Below are positions 29,848 to 36,985 of a DNA stretch of 64,000 nt, one piece after another. The notes below the pieces were generated by a model that did not search any database, had not been told where the DNA came from, and saw only the letters and a program-made list of their open reading frames with translations. The first letter of the stretch is position 1. The number at the start of each line of letters is the position of its first letter. The DNA comes from Symbiodinium natans (lineage: Eukaryota > Sar > Dinophyceae > Suessiales > Symbiodiniaceae), in the NCBI GenBank assembly GCA_905221605.1, contig CAJNDS010002195.1, positions 425,340-489,339 of the forward strand, given 5' to 3'. The position numbers and the translations under genes were made by a program.

Positions 29848-30938
29848 CGGAGGAGAACCCCACGGCCTTGGACCCTCCACGAGACTCCGCGCAGCTTCCG
29901 CTGTCTCTGGAAGGACCAGAGGCGGATCTACGTTCCACAGTGCGACGTGTCGCCGCACAGGGGCCGCCTCCGACCACCTCGGCAGCGACAACCGCAAGGG
30001 GCCACCACCAGCTGAGCCTCCGGATGGAATTGGAACATGGGTTGCTGACGGGAGCAGCGTACGAGGAGCGTCGTCGCGCGCGGAGCCGCGGCATCCTCAA
30101 CGCCCGAGCGCGAACGGGCGACAGCCAAGGCCCGTCTGATTCTCCCACCGCCACCGCCTGTGCCGAGATTGACAATGGAGGAGGAGACACCCATCACCCC
30201 AGCTCCAGGAGAGGTGACCATGGCAGCACCCATGGCGCCACCAACGACGACGGCACCACCAATGGCGAGTTCACCGGCCAAGGCCACAATGGCCACACTG
30301 CCAGCCACGGCAGTACCGTCCGATTTTATCGAGATGGCCAAGGCAGCATCATCCGCTTTCATCGAAATGGCTCGACGCCGCCGCGAGTACAGTCGCAGGC
30401 AAGAGAGTCGATCGCCAACCCCCTAAGGGGGAAAGATCCTTTCGTCAATGCTTTGCCTGAAAGTGAAAAAGAAGAGCCCAATCGTTACCACATCATGTTA
30501 GAGGAGGATGTAGTGGGAGACACTGTGCGCAATCGACAGGCAGAGCTTCCAAAGGCCCTAGATGGCTTCGTGCCCCCGCCTGAAGCACCGAAGACCAAAG
30601 AGCTGTTTCTCCCATATGTTCCAGGTGGAGGTCCTCCCATAGACTGGGTGAGACAACATGGTGTTACACCCAAGTGCCCTGGATGCCAAGAAGGCGTCAG
30701 CTCGAGCAGGCATTCCCAAAAGTGTGTGAAGAGATACCAGAAATGGTTGCGTGATTCCATCGATGATGCTCTGGAGGCATTAGATGAAGGACCAAGGGTC
30801 GACCGAAGGCCTGAAGAGCTAATTGGGGAAGACCCATACGATGATGACGAACAAATGAAGCCGAACAAGCGAACACGCTTTGGAGGAGAGAGGAGGTCCG
30901 AGCGTTTGATCCTGAGCAAGCAGGAGTCGGAGACCTAG
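29582..30938 (+). CDS. Copia-type linker region between Gag and RT
   Basis: Protein-like content is spread over all three frames: acidic MSDSDEDNWGDW (29582), LPPPPPVPRLTMEEETPITP and an Ala/Thr/Pro stretch (about 30130-30426), and then a clearer segment in a third frame from about 30410. That last piece reads KEEPNRYHIMLEEDVVGD, then CPGCQEGVSSSRHSQKCVKR, a possible C-x2-C-x8-H-x3-C zinc knuckle, then RYQKWLRDSIDDALEAL. After 30938 it continues one frame over as EIPEMSVPDADWNVSEYQPS. The region sits where protease and integrase belong, but neither is visible. Overlapping frames in GC-rich DNA make exact boundaries uncertain. Confidence 0.4.
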
Positions 30939-30962
30939 AGATCCCGGAGATGTCAGTACCGG

Positions 30963-31997
30963 ATGCTGACTGGAATGTATCCGAGTACCAGCCGTCCGAG
31001 GCTGAGGATGAGGATATGGGAGACGCTCCAGAGCATCCCCAGACATTCCATGAGGGGGTCCCAGTCCGATACCTGGAGGAATTGCTCGAAAGCGCCCACT
31101 ACACACCACAACCACTCTTGTTGTGACCACTACGACGTCGAAGCAGCGTGTCACCTACTTGTTGGTCGGTCGAGCGTGGAGAAGTTCCCATATGTTTGCT
31201 TGAACACAACAACACAACAACAGCACCACAAGCAACAACAGTCGGTCGAGCGTGAAGCAGTTGAGTTGTTGAATCTCCAAGACCACCCATGTGTATGTTC
31301 TTCAGTTAAAGAGAAAGAGGAAGATGAGTCCGCAGGGACGTACATGAGAATCCAAGACAGGACTCTATGGGTGAATCGACCTAGAGCCAGCTACGACGAC
31401 CTGGAAGGTTTTCAACTGGACCCTGAAGAGACATGGCAAGGAATCAAGAAAGAGGTGAATGCGCTCGATAGTCTGAAAGTTGGTTATGCAAGATCAAAGA
31501 GCGAGATAGATGAGTACCGCAAAGCCAACCCAAACTGTCGGACGGTCAAGTCCCGATGGGTCCTCACTCAGAAGGCCCCAGGACTAGTCCGAGCAAGGAT
31601 AGTCGCTAAGGATTTTGCTCATGGGCGACCATCCGCACTCGATTTGGGGTTGAGTTCCAACACTGCATCAGTGGAAGCCCTCAAGATCGTCCTTGCACGG
31701 GCGGCAAAGGGGAAGATGCGGGCTTACGGCCTCGACATATCCACTGCGTTTCTCTTTGCGCAGGTAGTGGAACCCACCATTATCGAGTTGCCCAGCACGT
31801 TCGCGCTCGAGAGCGGCGAAACCGCGTACTTGATACTAGAGAAAGCGCTCTACGGTTTGCGTTCCGCCAGCCTCAGCTGGCAGCGACATCTGAACAGGAT
31901 CGTGTCTGCCCTAGGCTTACAAGCGAGTCCGCTTGAACCGACGCTTTTCAGCGGATGGGTCAACCTTGAATCCGGATGGAGTATATCATCATGTTAG
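30963..31997 (+). CDS. Copia-type reverse transcriptase, N-terminal half
   Basis: A 344-codon frame that becomes clearly coding from about residue 95 (31245). Copia RT landmarks are TWQGIKKEVNALDSL, VKSRWVLTQK (residues 195-204), RARIVAKDF, MRAYGLDISTAFLFAQV with the first catalytic Asp at residue 258, and EKALYGLRSASLSWQRHL. These match the Ty1/Copia consensus (W...K, D(V/I)..AFL, YGL.Q..). The end (SGWVNLESGWSISSC) is a shifted frame; the YVDD continuation lies in the next frame from 31976. Upstream, 31084-31300 contains a short duplicated GTCGGTCGAGCGTG block. Confidence 0.82.
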   Translation: MLTGMYPSTSRPRLRMRIWETLQSIPRHSMRGSQSDTWRNCSKAPTTHHNHSCCDHYDVEAACHLLVGRSSVEKFPYVCLNTTTQQQHHKQQQSVEREAVELLNLQDHPCVCSSVKEKEEDESAGTYMRIQDRTLWVNRPRASYDDLEGFQLDPEETWQGIKKEVNALDSLKVGYARSKSEIDEYRKANPNCRTVKSRWVLTQKAPGLVRARIVAKDFAHGRPSALDLGLSSNTASVEALKIVLARAAKGKMRAYGLDISTAFLFAQVVEPTIIELPSTFALESGETAYLILEKALYGLRSASLSWQRHLNRIVSALGLQASPLEPTLFSGWVNLESGWSISSC

Positions 31998-33637
31998 CGT
32001 ACGTGGATGATTTGCTCATTGTGTCCTCTACCGAGAAAGGGTTCGAGTACGTCCACGAAGCCCTGAGTTCAGTCTTGAAAGTCAAAGTGACAGGGAGGCT
32101 GATCGAAGATGGGCAGATGGAATTCCTCGGTCGTTTAATCCGTTGGGATGGACGACAGATCATGCTTGGGGTGAAGCTTGAGTATGTGAAGTCGGTCTTT
32201 ACATCCTTCGGATGGGACATATCCACCGTAAAAGCATCCTTGACGACACCCGACATCAGGAGTATGTACGATGAGGAGAGTGTTGAAGAGCCTTCAAAGG
32301 AGCTGTCCAGTGAAGCAGCTTCACGGTTCCGAAGTTGCCTAGGCAAGATAGGATGGCTCTGTCAAACTCGCTCAGATATAACGTATTTTCACTCCATGTT
32401 GTCCCGCGGACAAAGCATGCCACGGCAAGTACATGAAGATGCACTTCGCAAGTTCCTGCGATGGTTGGCAGCGTTTCCGCTGTTAGACCAAATCTTCCCG
32501 CTCGGAGATGGCAAGACCAATGAGGGGGAGAATGCCAACCTGGTAGCCTATTGCGACAGCAATTGGGGCAGCGAGATGAGCGTAGCCCGGAAGAGCACCA
32601 GTGGCGGAGTGATCTACATCGCAGTGGACGATCTGTGGTACTGCATAAAGGGGTACAGCCGCCTGCAGAGCGTCGTGGCACTCAGCTCAGCAGAGGCAGA
32701 GTTGTTTGCCATCGCCGAGGCAGCGAAAGAGGTGGCAGGACTTGCGCAATTGACGGCGCATATCTGGGGCACCCTCCAGAAACCCCACCGCGTGTATACC
32801 GACAGTGCCTCAGCTAGGCAAATCGCCAGCATGGAGGGGCTACTCAGGCGTATGCGGCATATAGACTTGAGGTTGTGCTTTATTCAAGACCGTGTCCATA
32901 GCGGCGAGTTGGCAGTAGAGGGAGTGGCCGGAACCGAGAATGTGAGCGATCTCCTCACAAAGAATTTACATCGCCTCCAAACAGCAAAGCATACAACAAC
33001 TCTCGGATTAGAAGATGTAACCAACATCGATTTCCGAGAGGTCCCAGCAGTCAGGTCTTGCTTGTTGCTGTCTGGAGTGCTAGATTCTGTACTCGGGCCA
33101 GACAACCTCGAATACGAAGCTTTCTGTCGGCTATGCGAACTCGAGACTGAATATTCAACTTTGCTGATCGAGTTTTGCACGAGTCCACGTTCGAATCTGT
33201 ACCTGCAAGGAAGTGTGCACCAAGTATTTGTCCTGCCGATTACTCAAGGGGTTGACGGAACCTCAAATGACACCGTGGAGCGGGTCATGTCTGCAATGAA
33301 TGTTGCAAGAGAATGGGGGATGAAGGTTGTTTTCTGGAGCAGCACTCCTTGTACCGGAGGTAGCCCGTACCAGCGGCTATCAGGACCATCTACAAGCTTT
33401 ATTCACGGTGCATCGCAAGCTCTGGCGGAGCTTCTTAGTGATGGTGAACCACCCGCAAGTGGGGGTATGGGTCATAGAATGGCCGCAGAGGTGTGCCTAC
33501 TGGGGATGGGCAAGCACCCGTTCGTTTGCAAAGCAACGACCCCATTACACTGGCGAAGTGCACGGCTGTGTTTCAGGCTTGGTAGGCAGAGATGGATTGC
33601 CTATCCGGAAGATTTGGAAACTGATGTCGAACGATGA
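31976..33637 (+). CDS. Copia-type RT palm, RNase H and C-terminal extension
   Basis: A 553-codon frame. YVDD is at residues 9-12. RNase H: AYCDSNWGSE (Asp194), KSTSGGVIY, ALSSAEAELFAIAEA (Glu240), VYTDSASARQIA (Asp276), HIDLRLCFIQD and GTENVSDLLTKNL. Ordinary Copia Pol ends about here. This one continues with TLLIEFCTSPRSNL and then VVFWSSTPCTGGSPYQRL (PC at residues 458-459), resembling motif IV of C5 cytosine methyltransferases. After about residue 470 the coding character moves to the frame at 33327-33776. RT and RNase H residues are intact, so this part could have been active recently. The extension's function is inferred. Confidence 0.85.
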   Translation: MEYIIMLAYVDDLLIVSSTEKGFEYVHEALSSVLKVKVTGRLIEDGQMEFLGRLIRWDGRQIMLGVKLEYVKSVFTSFGWDISTVKASLTTPDIRSMYDEESVEEPSKELSSEAASRFRSCLGKIGWLCQTRSDITYFHSMLSRGQSMPRQVHEDALRKFLRWLAAFPLLDQIFPLGDGKTNEGENANLVAYCDSNWGSEMSVARKSTSGGVIYIAVDDLWYCIKGYSRLQSVVALSSAEAELFAIAEAAKEVAGLAQLTAHIWGTLQKPHRVYTDSASARQIASMEGLLRRMRHIDLRLCFIQDRVHSGELAVEGVAGTENVSDLLTKNLHRLQTAKHTTTLGLEDVTNIDFREVPAVRSCLLLSGVLDSVLGPDNLEYEAFCRLCELETEYSTLLIEFCTSPRSNLYLQGSVHQVFVLPITQGVDGTSNDTVERVMSAMNVAREWGMKVVFWSSTPCTGGSPYQRLSGPSTSFIHGASQALAELLSDGEPPASGGMGHRMAAEVCLLGMGKHPFVCKATTPLHWRSARLCFRLGRQRWIAYPEDLETDVER

Positions 33638-33776
33638 ACAATTTGTGCGAACAATGTCCGAAACGTTTGCATGTTCCTGCAAGGGAGATCATTCACGAAA
33701 CTTTGATCTCAAAGAAACGCAGCACTATCCGCCAGCTTTCGCGGACGTCGCCCTGGAAAGCTTGCGACTGCGGTAA
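33327..33776 (+). CDS. C-terminal part of the methyltransferase-like extension
   Basis: From about 33400 this frame carries on from PCTGGSPYQ in the other frame: KLWRSFLVMVNHPQ, VWVIEWPQRCAYWGW (starting at about residue 48), EVHGCVSGLVGRDGLPIRK, IWKLMSNDEQF and KGDHSRNFDLKETQHYPP, ending at 33776. IEWP lies where C5 methyltransferases have motif VI (ENV). The block GC..GL....PI.K.W...SND is recognisable to me from other dinoflagellate Copia-like proteins but has no assigned function that I know. A frame change at about 33385-33410 splits it from the upstream half. Confidence 0.55.
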   Translation: MFSGAALLVPEVARTSGYQDHLQALFTVHRKLWRSFLVMVNHPQVGVWVIEWPQRCAYWGWASTRSFAKQRPHYTGEVHGCVSGLVGRDGLPIRKIWKLMSNDEQFVRTMSETFACSCKGDHSRNFDLKETQHYPPAFADVALESLRLR

Positions 33777-34124
33777 TTCGCGCCCGCCCGCCCGCCCCTG
33801 GCTTGCCCGCCCACCCGCCCAGCCAGGTTACTTTGCGAGAGTTAGTCGACCTCCAGCGGTCTGAAGCAGTGCAGCGGTCTAGGACTGAGGAATGCGCCGG
33901 CATGCGCGCCTCGGCGAGGAGCTTAGTTGGCTTTGCGTGGAGCTTAGTTGACGTGACCAACAGTGAAACTCTTGGTCATGAGGGGGAGTTGATATATGTG
34001 ACCTGGCTCAAGATCTCGGCTCAACCCCGGAGGGGTGCACAGGTAGCTTAGCGGTAGCTGTGTGAACCAGCCTCGAGTCCCCTAACTGTTTTGGGTACCA
34101 GGCCTGCTTTTTCACAGCCTTCAT
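33777..34124 (+). promoter_or_regulatory. Element 3' end: polypurine tract and possible LTR start
   Basis: After the Pol stop there is a (CGCC)n patch at 33780-33816, then unique sequence, then GAGGGGGAG at 33980-33988 followed by TTGATATATGTGACC. A purine-rich tract just before TG is what a Copia 3' LTR boundary looks like. The 14-mer TGATATATGTGACC recurs at 36496-36509. The LTR end cannot be set because no matching 5' LTR is visible. Confidence 0.4.
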
Positions 34125-34674
34125 TTGAGCCATGTCCAGAGCACCTGTGCAGTCGAGATCCTCACTGCCAGCAAGCGATGGGTTGGAGTCATCTCAACTT
34201 GCTCTGCAGAGAGCCAGAAAGAAGGCACGGCCCGACTGGAGGGCGAAGCAGCCCGGCTTGGGGAACTCTTCCCTTATGCGAGTCCTCTTACAGCCGGCTG
34301 TGGAGTTTCTCCAGCCTTGGAAGACCAGGTAAGTTGCTCGAGCAGCCTGGCAAGTGCAGAGCGAACTTGGGCCCATAGAGCCAATTGTGGCTCCAGCCAA
34401 GGCAGGACTTTTCACCAAGCGCTCTGCTTTCGCTGGTTTCACAAGGGCCGGAAAGAATGGCTGCTCCTCGCAGAGGACAGCAGCGTGTATTTTGTTCGCA
34501 CCAGCAAATCCGGCAAAACAGTTAGAGCCGGACCTTGTGGGCAATGGCGATGCATGGAAGACCCAGCAGAGCTCCACGGGGGAACGGGGGGCGACCCGCC
34601 CGTGCAGTGGCTTCGCCTGTTAAACTTTTAACTGCACTGGCTGTGGTAATATTCCAACCCATAACCTCAGTTTT
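34125..34674 (+). other. Possible exon with splice-donor-like end
   Basis: A plus frame from 34132 reads MSRAPVQSRSSLPASDG and LQRARKKARPDWRAKQPGLG, then PWKTR followed by CCAGGTAAGT, an excellent 5' splice site. No family is recognised. The rest of the interval is noncoding-looking. Confidence 0.3.
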
Positions 34675-35046
34675 GTGCCAGGTCCTGGGAAAAGGCAACC
34701 AGCGATCTTGCACGGAGAGGATGGAAGACGCATCGAGCTCCACTGTGCCCTTTGTCTAGAAAACTTTCTAGCTTGCACGTGGAGCTGGCCGAGTTTTGAC
34801 CAAGCAGTTAGGAGACCGGTGTTCCTGGACGACGCTTCCCTTGCTGACTTGCGTCAGTTAGGTCACCAAGTTATGCAGCCCGCACAGCCTTCGCTGGTTC
34901 CGCTGTCTTCTGCAGCCAGCGCACATGGCTGGACTTTCCTTGAGGAAGGGTGTTCTCAGGATCCAGACTCCCCAGAAGAAGCATGCAGCAGTGATTGGCA
35001 AGTGTGTGGCTTTGAAGATTTGGAAGACATCCCATGGGAGGTCTGA
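34675..35046 (+). CDS. Cys-containing exon-like ORF, unrecognised
   Basis: A 123-codon frame with good protein character: GKRQPAILHGEDGRRIELHC, ALCLENFLACTWSWPSFD, RRPVFLDDASLADLRQLGHQ and an acidic C terminus (CGFEDLEDIPWEV, stop). The start lies next to TTTTGTGCCAG, a plausible splice acceptor, so it may be a last exon joined to the donor at 34329. The HCALCLENFLAC phrase could bind a metal. It lies between the Copia-type element and the hairpin cluster. Host gene or LTR-borne gene cannot be decided. Confidence 0.4.
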   Translation: MPGPGKRQPAILHGEDGRRIELHCALCLENFLACTWSWPSFDQAVRRPVFLDDASLADLRQLGHQVMQPAQPSLVPLSSAASAHGWTFLEEGCSQDPDSPEEACSSDWQVCGFEDLEDIPWEV

Positions 35047-35927
35047 CCTACTTCAGCCCCAACCCACCCAAATTGCAGGGCTCTGCCCTGCCAGAATCAA
35101 GGGCGAGACTATCCCCTCCGGAATCCATTCAGGGTGAGGCTTCTCCCCGTTTCAATCAGTGACGGTCTTTCGAGTCCGTTTCCAAATTGTGAGTGCCTCA
35201 GGGCACCAAAGAGAATCTTGCATAGAATTGGATCATGATTGATCGCATAAGGTTGCAGGTGTAAGAATGCAAGCAAGCAAGTGCTCAGTCCCGGCACATA
35301 CCCAGATCCATCCATCGGAATATTCGCAGTCGTTCCGTTGGTCACCCTGCAGGACAAGCCGCCTTGATGTGGCTTTAGTACAGCCTGACACCGGTTTGGC
35401 CCCCTTGTTCGGTCTGTTGAGCAGACCGCTGGACCGGGTTTTCGGGCTCAGGAGCTTGCGGGTCTTCCACAGGCCCAACACGGGGTTCTCGCAAACACAG
35501 CGCCCGAAAGGATAACGTCAGAACCGGACCCTGTAGATCCTCACTGGTTGATGAGGGGAGGGAGCGCGCTGAGATGTTGGGGAACGGACGAGGATCCTAG
35601 TACTTACCGGTCGGTTGTGGCCGAGGGCATGCTGCCCGGCATCAGTTTGGGGTTCCCCGTGTTTGGCCTGCCGAGGATTTCCTTTGAGTTTCCTGCAGGG
35701 TGCTGTTGTTTCTCTCCGGGTGGTGCAAGCCCATCCTGGAGGAAGCCTAGCGGCAGGCGTTGTTTGGTAGGGACCAAAACCTAGGCTGACGGACAGCCTG
35801 AGGCACCAGATTGCGGAGGTTAAAGGCTGTGGCTCGGTGCCCGAAAGCCTGCCCAGCTGAGATGCCCAAATCAACCAAGCCCTCCCTGCGTGCAAGTGGT
35901 GTGGGCTCCTCTGGAGCCGCTGAGGTT
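35047..35927. other. No supported gene
   Basis: Unique sequence; a frame that is open through the hairpin cluster starts at about 35811. Several splice-acceptor-like strings (for example TTTCCTGCAGGG at about 35690) are present. Confidence 0.35.
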
Positions 35928-35959
35928 GAACCAGTGAGTAAGAGCGAGAAAGTTGGTTC
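35928..35959 (+). repeat. Hairpin 1 with conserved 16-nt loop
   Basis: Stem GAACCAGT / GTTGGTTC (six Watson-Crick and two G-T pairs) around the loop GAGTAAGAGCGAGAAA. The loop start plus the last stem bases read GTGAGTAAG, a strong 5' splice-site consensus. Confidence 0.75.
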
Positions 35960-35965
35960 TTCCTC

Positions 35966-35993
35966 CCTGGTGAGTAAGTGCGAGAAAACCAGG
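35966..35993 (+). repeat. Hairpin 2 with conserved 16-nt loop
   Basis: Perfect 6-bp stem CCTGGT / ACCAGG around the loop GAGTAAGTGCGAGAAA. The loop differs from hairpin 1 at one base, while the stem sequence is unrelated. Confidence 0.8.
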
Positions 35994-36045
35994 TCAGCAT
36001 ACGGGGCAAACAGGAGCTCAGTGCTGCTGCGGCATGAGTTTCTGG

Positions 36046-36079
36046 GGCCTAGGTTAGTAAGTGCGAGAAAGCTTAGGCC
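36046..36079 (+). repeat. Hairpin 3 with conserved 16-nt loop
   Basis: Stem GGCCTAGGT / GCTTAGGCC (seven Watson-Crick and two G-T pairs) around the loop TAGTAAGTGCGAGAAA, again exactly 16 nt. Third unrelated stem with the same loop. Confidence 0.8.
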
Positions 36080-36286
36080 TGCTCCGGAGGTTGGCGACTT
36101 TTGCCTTCCACTTGTTTGCAGTTTGTACAGGCATTGCCCATGTGTCGGTTCCGGACCTTCTGCCTTTTCTGAGTGAGCCGAATGTGGGTGAGTTTCTCCC
36201 CTGTACAGGCAGGGCTTATAGGGTAGGCAGTACAGACCAGGCAGTTCAACCTGCAGAACTTTTGCCTAGGGCTTTGTATAGAGCCA

Positions 36287-36332
36287 AACCAGTGAGTAGC
36301 CGTAGGCCGCCGAGCTTCTCGCGGAACTGGTT
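36287..36332 (+). repeat. Hairpin 4, related, longer loop
   Basis: Perfect 7-bp stem AACCAGT / ACTGGTT. The 32-nt loop begins GAGTA and ends GCGGAA, so it looks like the same structure with an insertion. The left arm plus loop start (AACCAGTGAGTA) is identical to hairpin 1. Confidence 0.6.
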
Positions 36333-36985
36333 AAGCCCTCATTGCTTTCTCTCGGTGTTCCCTGCACATAGTTCGGCCGTGTTAAGCAGGCCAAGGACAC
36401 CTCGAGAGGTTTTCCTTTTCTGTGCATAGTTAATACCTTCCGGAACTTCGGTTCCGAAGAGCCTAACCTGGCTAGCGACGCAGCCCGCTTTCGAGTGATA
36501 TATGTGACCCTCCTAGTTTCCCAGTTGACACGTGATGTGCACTTGAGTTGTCTGCTATGAGTGTGAAGCATAGGCACGAGGACATGTCAGGCAGTGCAGA
36601 TTTCCTTTGGCTTGGTGAGACCTTGTTTTGAGTTTGAAGAACCGTTTTCTGTTCGTTTTCTCGAAACTCGTTTGTCGGAACTCGTTTCCTGTTTGTGACC
36701 TGGTATTTGGTGACCAGAAGTGACTCAAGCCAGTTTAGGTCTGCACAGAGCTCAGCAGAGCACCTAAGAGGTGCTAAGAACCTACCCACAGTGTTTAGGA
36801 GTAGAAGTTCCATGGCTGAGTGTTTACCTGAAGTACCTTTGTTTTCCCATGTCTGGCAGACAGTGTTTAAAGCTGGAGAGCCGTGCTCGCATTGGCTCAA
36901 GCCGAGCGGAGCTCGAGTAACTGTGAACAGCGCAGTGAAGAAAAGAGTCCGCACTTTGTCAGTAGCTGTGCCACGTGTTTGAACG
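36333..36985. other. No supported gene; second TGATATATGTGACC
   Basis: Holds the second copy of the putative LTR-start 14-mer (36496-36509). The frames here lack motifs. Confidence 0.35.

Larger units (their letters stand above)
28516..33990 (+). mobile_element. Ty1/Copia-type retrotransposon, internal region
   Basis: About 5.4 kb on the plus strand. It holds a Gag-like region (28516-29580), a low-complexity linker with a Cys/His motif (29582-30938), Copia RT (31245-32130), RNase H (32540-32960), a methyltransferase-like extension (about 33160-33776) and a purine-rich tract at 33980-33988. I could not find a protease active site or an integrase (HHCC or DDE) between Gag and RT, where Copia elements carry them. 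Several frame changes are needed to read it through. No pair of LTRs was seen. It is most likely a defective or non-autonomous copy. Confidence 0.75.

Noticed and set aside
34042-34085. tRNA-like A box (TAGCTTAGCGGTAGC) and near B box (GCCTCGAGTCC)
   Set aside because: The boxes are only about 26 bp apart, too close for a tRNA; no anticodon stem or acceptor pairing is present. At most a decayed Pol III promoter.
36892-36901. TTGGCTCAAG matching the last ten bases of the spliced leader
   Set aside because: A ten-base match with no supporting upstream leader sequence and no retroposed mRNA structure is expected by chance.
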